A DNA stretch of 64,000 nt from Candidatus Obscuribacterales bacterium (lineage in GTDB: Bacteria; Cyanobacteriota; Vampirovibrionia; Obscuribacterales; Obscuribacteraceae). Within the stretch, counting starts at the first letter, position 1. Each line of letters begins with the position of its first letter. A program made the translations under genes and the position numbers. Location of the stretch: the NCBI GenBank assembly GCA_021732085.1, contig JAKFVQ010000023.1, positions 1 through 64,000 of the forward strand. The letters run 5' to 3'. The notes under the pieces are model-generated. The model worked only from the letters and a program-made list of their open reading frames with translations, was not told where the DNA came from and ran no database searches. This document shows, in pieces, positions 16,546-24,849 of the stretch.

Positions 16546-19047
16546 CTAAACTCTTCCAAGTCGCCTTTTTATGCAATTCGCGACGCGTGGAAAATCCTTC
16601 AGAACCATTTGAGTTTGTTCCGGATTGGATGAAGCGCCATTTATTGCCCCATACACATTGGCGAAGGTAACTTCGCGTCCCACTGAACCATTTTGAAGTA
16701 GAAAGCTGTGCTTGGTCCTATCTGCAGTACGCATTGTTGTTACATCGCCCTGATAAGCAACTTTAAAATCTTCACTCTCTGAATATTTGCCAACCGCCTG
16801 ATTCATCGCAGCTCCGATCCCTTGCTTGAGGACACCTTCACCACGTCTTGACGGTCCCGAATTCGTATTCTCGGCGACCACAACCAATTTCCTGTTTGCC
16901 ATGTGAGCGCCATCGACGTCGTTCCAGGTTTTACCTTCGGGCCATCCTGGCGGACGCTCATTCGCTAAAGACGGCGCTACATCGGAGATTTTGTTTACGA
17001 CGGCGATTTTGTAGCCGGCATCGGCAAGCCGCTTGCGCTCTTCAACAGGAATCTTTTGAACTTCGCCCAACATCTTCTCGCGGAACTGCTCTGATGCCTT
17101 GTGGAGTTCTGTTTGCAATCCGGTGCTATCTGTAACCACGGCTTTGCCGTCTGCATTCACGTCTTTTTTGTAATTCTTATTCGAGTCGCTGAATTTATAC
17201 TCTTCTGAATAGCCACCTTTGCCATCTTTCTTGCGCTCGACCGACCAATTATCTTCCGGTTTTGGTCCTGTGTGAGTTCTTACGAAACCATTTTCTGACC
17301 TAACCTCTGTACTACCTTTGCCGTCTTTTCCTTCAAATTTGATCGTATTGCCGTCACCAGATGTGGTGGTACGTCCCTTATCATTGATTTCTATCACAGT
17401 TTGGTCTGGAAGAGTGTGTCTCGTGAAATTCTTCGCGGCGTTGGTGAAAGTATGTTTTTCGCTATATCCTCCCTCAGCATCAGTTGTGGTTTCGACGTTA
17501 TTCCCTTTGCCATCGCCGCGCACAGTCTTAAAGTCAGTGGGTTTCGGACCGAAGTGCGCTTCGTTGAATGGTCCATTGGGCGATTGCTCCGTTCGCGAAT
17601 AACCAGTTCCATCCTTGCGGTTGACCAGGATATTGCCCTTCCCGTCGTCTGATTTTGTATAGTTCTGCTCCGGCTTTTCGCCCGTATGAACTTCAACGTA
17701 GCCGCCTTTGTCATCAGGCTTGCGCTCAAACTTACTTCCATCCTTTTCATCAACGCCGCGAATGATTCCGTCGGCGTCGGGTTTCAATGCAGCACGCTTT
17801 TGTTCTTCTGTTCGGGTCTCTTGCTCTGTGTTTGGCGGCTTTGGATCAGCAGTTTTTTCCGGAGTTCTCAGTCCGCCACCTTCAGTTTTCTTTGCCCAAT
17901 TGGATTCGTAGTCGACCTTTCTTCCTTTGGAATCCTGTTGCTGCGATATTGCACCGTCTTTCTCAACGATGCCGCGCAAGACTGCTTTAGAATGCCCATT
18001 TTGATCGTTAGTGAACACTCCTACTAAGCGACGCTCACCAACCTTTGCTTCAGTAATTTCGTATTTGCGGCCGTCCGGTCCTTTGAATGATTTCTGCCCT
18101 TGCTTGTACATTTCGTCCGCGATGCGGATTTTGTCCTCATTGCTTGTGTTCGGATCAAGCATTTTTTCCGCAGGCGTCTTTTCGGGCTTAGCTTCCGGTG
18201 CGGCGTTTGGATTATTTTCGGCAGCATCCGCCGCCGGCTTCTTCTTCGCTGCTTCAGAATTCGGATCCACTTCCGTTGCCGCGTCCGCCGCTGGTTTCTT
18301 CTTCGCCGCTTCAGAATTCGGATCCACTTCCGCTGCCGCGTCCGCCGCTGGTTTCTTCTTCGCTGCTTCAGAATTCGGATCCACTTCCGCTGCCGCGTCC
18401 GCCGCTGGTTTCTTCTTCGCCGCTTCAGAATTCGGATCCACTTCCGCTGCCGCGTCCGCCACCGGCTTCTTCTTCGCTGCTTCAGAATTCGGATCCACTT
18501 CCGCTGCCGCGTCCGCCACTGGCTTCTTCTTCGCTGCTTCAGAATTCGGATCCACTTCCGCTGCCGCGTCCGCCACCGGCTTCTTCCTCGCCGCTTCAGA
18601 ATTCGGATCCACTTCCGCTGCCGCGTCCGCCACTGGCTTCTTCTTCGCTGCTTCAGACTCGCCACTAGCAGTATCTGACTGCCCGTTGGCGGAAGGTTTG
18701 ACCTTAACGACCTCTATCTTGCCCTTGCCGAGTCCTTCTTCCAGAGGGCGATCAGACTGGGTAAAACCATCCTTCTTAGGAATAGCGCCCTTACTAAAGC
18801 TCGTCGAATAAATTGCGTTGTCGAAAACAAGACCGCTTAACTGTCCATTATCCCGCTGGACGGACTGACCATCTGGTTGGTTGGCCTTCGCCACAGCGCC
18901 TTTCTCTGGCAAGCCAGCGCCTATGATGGCCTGGTTAAACTCCTTGTGAAAGCCATCGGTTTCATCAGCAGCGGAAAGATCCTCCGGAGGCGTGTTAGTA
19001 CCATCCGAGACTTTCTTTGCCGGCTGATTGTCGTCGCCTTCTGCCAT
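16546..19047 (-). CDS. Large low-complexity repeat protein with a degenerate protease-like tail
   Basis: This 833-residue protein has no signal peptide. The first 125 residues are polar and disordered. Eight copies of a 19-residue unit (SEAAKKKPVADAAAEVDPN) follow. The region from about 290 to 660 contains charged Gly/Asn/Lys-rich beta-type repeats with a recurring HTGPKPEDN-like motif. The last 140 residues look like a folded domain. The segment GEGVLKQGIGAAMNQAVG followed by EDFKVAYQGD has the spacing of a lethal-factor-type metalloprotease helix, but with KQGIG where HExGH is expected, so it is probably inactive. That relation is inference. The start is ATG 19047; a GTG at 19059 is possible. 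Confidence 0.7.
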   Translation of the reverse strand: MAEGDDNQPAKKVSDGTNTPPEDLSAADETDGFHKEFNQAIIGAGLPEKGAVAKANQPDGQSVQRDNGQLSGLVFDNAIYSTSFSKGAIPKKDGFTQSDRPLEEGLGKGKIEVVKVKPSANGQSDTASGESEAAKKKPVADAAAEVDPNSEAARKKPVADAAAEVDPNSEAAKKKPVADAAAEVDPNSEAAKKKPVADAAAEVDPNSEAAKKKPAADAAAEVDPNSEAAKKKPAADAAAEVDPNSEAAKKKPAADAATEVDPNSEAAKKKPAADAAENNPNAAPEAKPEKTPAEKMLDPNTSNEDKIRIADEMYKQGQKSFKGPDGRKYEITEAKVGERRLVGVFTNDQNGHSKAVLRGIVEKDGAISQQQDSKGRKVDYESNWAKKTEGGGLRTPEKTADPKPPNTEQETRTEEQKRAALKPDADGIIRGVDEKDGSKFERKPDDKGGYVEVHTGEKPEQNYTKSDDGKGNILVNRKDGTGYSRTEQSPNGPFNEAHFGPKPTDFKTVRGDGKGNNVETTTDAEGGYSEKHTFTNAAKNFTRHTLPDQTVIEINDKGRTTTSGDGNTIKFEGKDGKGSTEVRSENGFVRTHTGPKPEDNWSVERKKDGKGGYSEEYKFSDSNKNYKKDVNADGKAVVTDSTGLQTELHKASEQFREKMLGEVQKIPVEERKRLADAGYKIAVVNKISDVAPSLANERPPGWPEGKTWNDVDGAHMANRKLVVVAENTNSGPSRRGEGVLKQGIGAAMNQAVGKYSESEDFKVAYQGDVTTMRTADRTKHSFLLQNGSVGREVTFANVYGAINGASSNPEQTQMVLKDFPRVANCIKRRLGRV
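18206..18655 (-). repeat. Eight 57-bp tandem repeats inside the 16546-19047 gene
   Basis: The period of 57 bases encodes 19 residues, so copy-number changes stay in frame. Seven copies are nearly identical, differing mainly at K/R and V/A positions; the eighth is degenerate (ENNPNAAP). Near-identity of the copies implies recent expansion or homogenisation. The period is a multiple of three, so other frames on both strands also stay open across it. Confidence 0.9.
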
Positions 19048-19154
19048 CCGGCTTCCCACTCCGCCAGCCTGACCCTTTTAGACTATTCCCGCTGGCGGTA
19101 CACTTAAAACGACAATGCTAATAGTAACGCGAGAAAAATCACGGCGTGGAAAAA

Positions 19155-19227
19155 CTGTGGGGATGGGATTCGAACCCATAACGGGACGCTTAACAGGCGT
19201 CTGCTCTACCAGTTGAGCTACCCCACA
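19155..19227 (-). tRNA. tRNA-Asn (GTT)
   Basis: The minus strand folds into a full cloverleaf. The acceptor stem TGTGGGG/CCCCACA has 7 bp. The anticodon stem GACGC/GCGTC encloses loop CTGTTAA with anticodon GTT. The T-arm reads TGGGTTCGAATCCCA. The discriminator is G at 19155. CCA is not encoded. Confidence 0.95.
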
Positions 19228-19246
19228 TTTATAGGCGCTCCGGAGG

Positions 19247-19442
19247 TTCGCTGGGCTGTCGCCCCTCTCACCTCCTCCGCTCTTACTATCTCGATTCTGC
19301 ACTTCTCCTTTCTTAGATTTCGCTGGGCTGTCGCCCCTCTCACCTCCTCCGCTCTTGCTACCTCGATTCTGCACTTCTCCTTTCTTAGATTTCGCAGGGC
19401 TCTCACCTCCGCCGCTATTACTACTCGAAGTACCTTTCTTAG
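19247..19442. repeat. 72-bp tandem repeats between two tRNA genes
   Basis: There are two nearly identical 72-base copies (19247-19318 and 19319-19390) and a third degenerate 52-base copy (19391-19442). On the minus strand each full copy carries a small GGGC-GACA-GCCC hairpin and purine-rich blocks (GGAGGAGGTGAGAG, AAAGGAGAAG). The repeats fill the spacer downstream of tRNA-Lys and upstream of tRNA-Asn. No protein is supported here. Confidence 0.85.
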
Positions 19443-19459
19443 TTGTGCAATGAACTAAA

Positions 19460-19531
19460 TGGGTCGAGAAGGTGTCGAACCTTCGCCTCGCTGCTTAAAA
19501 GGCAGGTGCACTCCCGTTATACGATCGACCC
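19460..19531 (-). tRNA. tRNA-Lys (TTT)
   Basis: The minus strand gives acceptor GGGTCGA/TCGACCC, a 4-bp D stem, anticodon loop CTTTTAA (anticodon TTT) and T-arm GAAGG-TTCGACA-CCTTC. The outermost anticodon-stem pair is a C-C mismatch; the other four pairs hold. The discriminator is A at 19460. CCA is not encoded. Confidence 0.9.
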
Positions 19532-19725
19532 GAAGGCGCGCCAAAGCGCCAGGCACCGCAATCGGTACCATCAAAATTCTCCATGCGACATCGAGCAACG
19601 ATGCAATGCACCGAATGCGATACCGCGCGAAATGACGAATCAAGAAAGATGTTTTATTGGCAATGCATATTTTTATTCATTAAAATCATCCCAGCGATCC
19701 TCAACGAAAGGAAATGCGTACAAAC

Positions 19726-19756
19726 AAAAACGCCCGCAAAGCTTGGCTCGCGGGCG
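19726..19756 (-). terminator. Rho-independent terminator
   Basis: On the minus strand CGCCCGC and GCGGGCG (19750-19756 and 19731-19737) form a 7-bp GC stem followed directly by TTTTT and more T-rich sequence. It lies 220 bases after the TPR gene ending at 19975 and before tRNA-Lys, so it probably separates the TPR transcript from the tRNA pair. Confidence 0.7.
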
Positions 19757-19974
19757 TGAAAGGCGTCAGAGACTTCTTTATGCGCGCGCTCCTATTCGGC
19801 AGAACTTTTTATTCTTGCCAAACAATTTATTAGCGCTCGCGACAAAGAAAAACATAATCACCTCAAAACTATACTTCCATTATATCGACAAATCGAAATC
19901 TGAAAAGAGCAAATTCGTAAAATCCGATCAATGATACAAACGAAAAAGTCAAACATCGAAATAAGGAGCCAACA

Positions 19975-20334
19975 TTACCCCCGCCGCATAATCCCCATGG
20001 CGGCTTGCTCAATCTTCTTCGCTTCTGATTCTTTATTAAGCGCTCTTAGAACCTTGGCATAATTCTCTAGAATCATCAGCTCTTCCTTATGCAATGGACC
20101 AAGTGCTTTTCTTCGCACATCCAAAGCTCGCTGATAAATAGGCTCTGCCTCACCCGATCTTCCTTGAACTCGCAAACAATTACCAAGATTGTTTAGAACG
20201 GTAGCAACTCGATTGTCCCAAGTTCCGAATTCTTTCTCGGCTTCCATCAGAGCCTGGCGAAAGTAGGACTCAGCTTCCGCCTGCTTCCCCTGGCTCATCA
20301 GCTGCTGAGCGCTAAGATTGAGTCTTTCCCACAT
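19975..20334 (-). CDS. Small TPR protein
   Basis: This 119-residue protein is made almost entirely of TPRs of the kinesin-light-chain type (EAESYFRQALMEAEKEFG; VATVLNNLGNCLRVQGRSGEAEPIY), about two and a half units. No signal peptide or catalytic domain is visible; the role is presumably protein-protein binding. ATG 20334 is 5 bases after GAGG and is preferred over GTG 20340. It lies downstream of, and on the same strand as, the larger exported TPR protein, 150 bases apart. Confidence 0.75.
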   Translation of the reverse strand: MWERLNLSAQQLMSQGKQAEAESYFRQALMEAEKEFGTWDNRVATVLNNLGNCLRVQGRSGEAEPIYQRALDVRRKALGPLHKEELMILENYAKVLRALNKESEAKKIEQAAMGIMRRG

Positions 20335-20484
20335 ACACACCTCATCTTGCCCAAGAATAAAAAGGATGCCGCGAAACGAAATGGCACGAAGTATACAGTA
20401 TTGGGTCCACTAAATCAGTAGCTCAAACTCTGCATGAAATCACGGGCAGCGTGAATGTCCCTGAGGAGTCCAACACGAGGCCAA

Positions 20485-21939
20485 TTAATGCGCTGCTGGA
20501 TAGCCGCCAACACCTGCTGGCACGTGAAATGGAAACTTAACCACAGCATTTCCCAAATGCAACGCGACTTCTGCATCATCGTAGCGCTCGCGCAAGAACA
20601 GCACAAGTCCTGTGCGCGCACCACCTGGTTCAATAATCGTGGGGCGGATGGAAGAAGCACTTCCGCGCATAAAAGTAAGAAGATCAGAATCAGCTTGAGG
20701 TTTGTGCCCTTCGTAGTAGAATTCCTCACGAGTCACAATGGGCGGTGCTTCGCGCAAATTCGTATCCCAAGCTCCATAGATTCCAAAAACGTTATTGCCG
20801 TAAAAATCATCCGGGTCAAGCGCACCATTTTTCAAATATCCAGGTATTTTTCGCGAACGCTGAATGTGTTCGAACCAGCGGCGCCGCCAGGTCAAGCCCA
20901 ATACAACGTCCTCTTCCAGAACGTTATCCAAATAAGCTGGATCGCAATAGTACAAAAATTTGCGCCCCGGATTCACCTTCTCTAAAGTCACTTTTCCCAC
21001 TGCAACCGCCAGCGGTTTCTTGCTGCAATTAGCCAGCGAAATAAGAACGGCCATGTGCTTTTGACTTCGCACCAGCGTGCACGCAACTCGCAACCCATCG
21101 ATAACCATATATTTGAATGGATAAAGCGGATCGCCGATCTGACGGCTGCCGGGCATCCCATCAATCCAATCATATTGGACTTGACCGAGCTGCTCATCAG
21201 TCTTATCCAGCTGTACGGCATCATCCTTAATAGCCAGCGCCTTTTTCATCGACTCATTAGCAGCGTCTTCATTACCGAGCTTCTTCTCCGCAATCGCCAA
21301 GCCATAGAAAGCCTCGGCGTAATCCAATCGGTCACGCCCAGGCTCAAGTTCAAGAGCCGGCAGCGCTGCTTTAAAGCTTTGCTTTGCATGATCATAATAA
21401 GTTTGCTTTGTCTGTATTTTGCCGATTAGAATGCGGCAAATTGACACGTCGTACGGCTTGCCATTCTTCTCCAGGGATTGCAGACACTGTTCGGCTAGCT
21501 TAACGGCTGCATCATACTTTCCTTCCTGCATAAGTAAGTCAGCATAAGCAAAATTGAATCGAGCACATTCGGCCGATTCTGCACCAAAGTTTGCGAAGCA
21601 CTCTCCACGCACCTCGTTAAGAACCGTCCGAGCATGCGACGGTGACTCCATTCCCAGGTAAGCCTCGGCTAGACCTAACCTGGCAATCACTCTTTCCTTT
21701 TCTGTAGCTCTGGTCTTACGCAACTCGATACTTGCTCGAGACAAACGCTTCTCAGCTTCAACATAGAGGCGCGCATCGAGGGCTTTCATCCCAATCTCAA
21801 AGTCCTTCGATGCCGGAACCTGCGCGCGAAAAGTGGCAGAGCCTTTCATAACGGAGGACTCTGCATGAGAACTTGCAGCAGCGCCCACCGAAAGAAGCAG
21901 CAGACTCAAAGCGATGGAACTTTTCAAAAGCTCGCCCAT
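20485..21939 (-). CDS. Exported TPR protein with a C-terminal unknown domain
   Basis: This 484-residue protein starts with a signal peptide (LLKSSIALSLLLLSVGAAASSHA). Residues about 50-255 form TPR-type helical repeats (YVEAEKRLSRASIELRK; KYDAAVKLAEQCLQSLEKNG). The remaining 230 residues contain a beta-rich region (RVACTLVRSQKHMAVLISLANCSKKPLAVAVG is split over two strands) that resembles a DUF4352-like immunoglobulin fold, though no family is claimed. It is probably periplasmic or surface-bound. ATG 21939 begins the signal peptide; TTG 21945 is also possible. It is divergent from the Ser/Thr kinase gene. Confidence 0.7.
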   Translation of the reverse strand: MGELLKSSIALSLLLLSVGAAASSHAESSVMKGSATFRAQVPASKDFEIGMKALDARLYVEAEKRLSRASIELRKTRATEKERVIARLGLAEAYLGMESPSHARTVLNEVRGECFANFGAESAECARFNFAYADLLMQEGKYDAAVKLAEQCLQSLEKNGKPYDVSICRILIGKIQTKQTYYDHAKQSFKAALPALELEPGRDRLDYAEAFYGLAIAEKKLGNEDAANESMKKALAIKDDAVQLDKTDEQLGQVQYDWIDGMPGSRQIGDPLYPFKYMVIDGLRVACTLVRSQKHMAVLISLANCSKKPLAVAVGKVTLEKVNPGRKFLYYCDPAYLDNVLEEDVVLGLTWRRRWFEHIQRSRKIPGYLKNGALDPDDFYGNNVFGIYGAWDTNLREAPPIVTREEFYYEGHKPQADSDLLTFMRGSASSIRPTIIEPGGARTGLVLFLRERYDDAEVALHLGNAVVKFPFHVPAGVGGYPAAH

Positions 21940-22083
21940 AACCAAAATACCGGTTGCCTCCGCATACATCTGTAAAGTATCACACAGCTGCTTAGAACGC
22001 AGTTTTTGACCAATCCAACTTCATGAATCTTGGAACTAAAGCCTGGGTATAGCTAGAGATAGAAAGGTTCTGAAACGGCAGAA

Positions 22084-24849
22084 GTGAATCTAGTCGGACA
22101 AATTTTCGATCAGCGCTACGAGATCTTAGAGCTCCTGGGAGTGGGGGGTCTGGCTACTGTTTATAAAGCGCAGCAGATGGAAATAGGCAGAATTGTCGCA
22201 TTAAAACTTCTGCACGCTCGATTTTCAAACGATCACGAATTCAAAGCGCGCTTCTTGCAAGAGGCGCAAACTCTCAACAAATTGTCCCATCCCAACATAG
22301 TCAGCATTTATCATATCGGCTGCGCGGAGGATGGTACGCTCTACATAGTTATGGAGCTAGCTGAGGGAAGAAGCTTGGCTCAGATTCTGAATGAATTGGA
22401 TCGCCTCGAGACGCTAAAAGCATTGGATTACATCAAGACGCTCGCAGATGCACTTTCATATATTCATAAAAATGGCATCATTCATCGTGATCTGAAGCCT
22501 GCCAATATCATCATTTGCGATGAGGATGGACGAAGCATTCCAAAACTAATTGATTTTGGTTTATCCAAAGTGAATTTCCAGACGCAACGACTTACAGCGA
22601 CCGGTGAGTTGATCGGAACGCCTGATTACATGAGCCCCGAGCAGTGCCGCGGTCACCAAATAGATGCATCGAGCGACGTCTATTCGCTAACAGTGTGTCT
22701 GTTTGAAGCTCTGACTGGACGAAAGCCCTACGAGGCTGATACGGCAGTGGGAATAATTTTTCAGCACATGAATGAACCTATTCCTTTGATAAAACCGGCA
22801 GACGTTCAACAATTCCACCCAAAGTTAAACGACCTCTTCGCAAAAGGAATGGCAAAGCGTCCAGCGGATCGCTTCGCTTCTATGGATGAAATGGCTGGTG
22901 CTATTGCGACACTTAGCAAAGAGATGGTAGATCGCCCAAATGGTAGCACCAGTCCGCCGAAACCACGAACAATCATCCTGGCTATTATCGCAGCTGCGAT
23001 TCTCATACCGGCAGTATTCATTTACTTTGATAGAACTCAATCGAAGAAAGGCAGAGGAGAAAGCGGCACCAGCGGTACCACCACAATTATTCCAATATCA
23101 GTTTCCGCTCTTCTTGAATTTAGTAGCACGCCCAACATAGCGCCGCTTGCACGCGAGTTAAGCTCCTGCAGGGCTTACTCACAACTGTCTCAGAAGGGAT
23201 CTCCCGTTCCGCAGTCGGTCCGGATAAAAGCACAGCGGTATTTCGCGATGATGCTCGCCGAAGATTACTTGCCTGCCACGTCACTCAGACTCTGTCAAAA
23301 ATTGCTCAAAGAACATCGAAAGCTGCCAATTGGAGCGACTGCCGAAGGCAACCCCGCAGTGGACTACAACTACATTGCGATGTCGACAGCTGCCACATTG
23401 TTTGACTTTGGCGAGAAGGAATCCGCAAAGAAGGTTCTCTTCGAACTACTTCATGCCAAAAATCTCTCCGTAATGAATCGAGCCGGTCTTAGTCGAGAGT
23501 TGCTGAAAGTAGGTGAAGTAGAAAAGGTCGGAGATCTTAGCAAGAAGGCTCAGGATACCCGCGATTTAGCTGAACTTTCCCAAGCGTACAGAGCGTTCGG
23601 CTTCGATCAAGAAAGCATAGAGTGCGGCATTAAGGCTGCCGAGGCCCATATCCAACCATATGATTTTGAGTACGCCTACACTCTATTGAACAGGGCAAAA
23701 TCATATCTGCTGCAGGGAAAAGCGGAACTCGCCCATGAAGACGCGCTTCAGCTCTGGAAAATTAACGATGGACTTGCCGCGCGACGATACAGGTTGGACA
23801 CATATCTGGCCTCGCTAGCCCGCTTATTCGCCATGCTGGGCGACTATGATCACGCTATCTTGGCCCTATGCAAGATCTATGAAATCGAGTCGACAACAAA
23901 GGATAAGCAATTAGCAACGACCAAAAGAGACGTTCTAAAATTGATTAGAACGGAAGGACCGCAAAAACTTCCTGGGCTGATAAAAGATATGTTGCACTCA
24001 AAATTCTCGCCGCAAGAGAAATGCGAGCTGCTATACGAGGCTGGAAAACAGTACTGGCCTTATCGCTCTATCTTCGATGCAATCGCCATCGATATATTGA
24101 AAAGGTCGCCTGAGACATCCATCGATAAAAAAATGCATGCACGGCTTCTTCGCATGGCGGCCGCTGATTCGGAGAATGCAGGTTACAACACCTTAGCGAT
24201 TAAATATTACGACGAGCTATTGGGCTACATCCTGAACTACGGATTCATCGAGAGTGATGACCCTGACCTTTCATTCGGCCAGGCACATGAAACTCAAGCG
24301 AGAGTTCTCCGCATGCTCGCTACAATTTCTAGAACTAATTCAGGCGAAGCTGAAACCCTCCTTCGCAAAGTCCTATCTAAGAAGGGCTGGCAAAGCTGTT
24401 CACCGGCGATTTTGCAAATCGCTTATTGGTACCAGTTGAGAGATGTGATAGCCAAGGTAGCTGCAAATCCGGAGAGCGCGAGTAATGCACTGAATAATGC
24501 GAAAGTAAGCATGAGACGAAACGATCTGAAAACAGCTCGCCTAGTGCTGGACAAAGCTCAGCAAATGCTGACTCAAAGTCCCGATCGCGACCTGCAAATC
24601 CAGATTTACTTATTAGAAGCGTGCTATCACATCGAGCGTAATGAGTTACCAGACGCGAAGAGATTCTTGATCGCAATTGAGCCACTACACATCGAACATA
24701 TCAAAACGTTTACGCTAAGGGATGAGCTGTGCAGGACATACATTCTATGTTTGATTCTGACAAGACTGGACGATCAAAGGCGTGGCTTCACCAAAGAACT
24801 ATGCAAACTAGAGGGCTTTCAAGCCCAGTCCAAGTGGATTGTTTGGTAG
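22084..24849 (+). CDS. Transmembrane Ser/Thr protein kinase with a helical-repeat C-terminus
   Basis: The N-terminal 280 residues are a Hanks-type kinase. The Gly-rich loop is GVGGLATVYK (19-28). Other visible elements are the ATP-binding Lys41 in VALKLL, HRDLKPAN (134-141), DFG (157-159), and the activation segment ending GTPDYMSPEQC. A single TM helix at 297-315 is followed by about 600 residues of helical, TPR-like repeats outside the membrane. The design matches PknB-like receptors, with the repeats as the probable sensor. The start is GTG, without a strong ribosome-binding site, but it fits the conserved kinase N-terminus. The neighbouring exported TPR protein, divergently transcribed, could be a partner. 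The 3' end overlaps the convergent gene by 42 bases. Confidence 0.92.
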   Translation: MNLVGQIFDQRYEILELLGVGGLATVYKAQQMEIGRIVALKLLHARFSNDHEFKARFLQEAQTLNKLSHPNIVSIYHIGCAEDGTLYIVMELAEGRSLAQILNELDRLETLKALDYIKTLADALSYIHKNGIIHRDLKPANIIICDEDGRSIPKLIDFGLSKVNFQTQRLTATGELIGTPDYMSPEQCRGHQIDASSDVYSLTVCLFEALTGRKPYEADTAVGIIFQHMNEPIPLIKPADVQQFHPKLNDLFAKGMAKRPADRFASMDEMAGAIATLSKEMVDRPNGSTSPPKPRTIILAIIAAAILIPAVFIYFDRTQSKKGRGESGTSGTTTIIPISVSALLEFSSTPNIAPLARELSSCRAYSQLSQKGSPVPQSVRIKAQRYFAMMLAEDYLPATSLRLCQKLLKEHRKLPIGATAEGNPAVDYNYIAMSTAATLFDFGEKESAKKVLFELLHAKNLSVMNRAGLSRELLKVGEVEKVGDLSKKAQDTRDLAELSQAYRAFGFDQESIECGIKAAEAHIQPYDFEYAYTLLNRAKSYLLQGKAELAHEDALQLWKINDGLAARRYRLDTYLASLARLFAMLGDYDHAILALCKIYEIESTTKDKQLATTKRDVLKLIRTEGPQKLPGLIKDMLHSKFSPQEKCELLYEAGKQYWPYRSIFDAIAIDILKRSPETSIDKKMHARLLRMAAADSENAGYNTLAIKYYDELLGYILNYGFIESDDPDLSFGQAHETQARVLRMLATISRTNSGEAETLLRKVLSKKGWQSCSPAILQIAYWYQLRDVIAKVAANPESASNALNNAKVSMRRNDLKTARLVLDKAQQMLTQSPDRDLQIQIYLLEACYHIERNELPDAKRFLIAIEPLHIEHIKTFTLRDELCRTYILCLILTRLDDQRRGFTKELCKLEGFQAQSKWIVW

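Noticed and set aside
18011..18811. Long antisense frames across the 57-bp repeats (up to 266 codons)
   Set aside because: They exist because the repeat period is a multiple of three; the minus-strand reading has the coherent flanking protein.
19078..19374. A 98-codon minus frame across tRNA-Asn and the tandem repeats
   Set aside because: It contains GVAQLVEQTPVKRPVMGSNP, the usual spurious translation of a tRNA gene, followed by the noncoding repeats.
19443..19934. A 163-codon plus frame over tRNA-Lys and the terminator
   Set aside because: It overlaps a real tRNA and a terminator and has no homology-like features.
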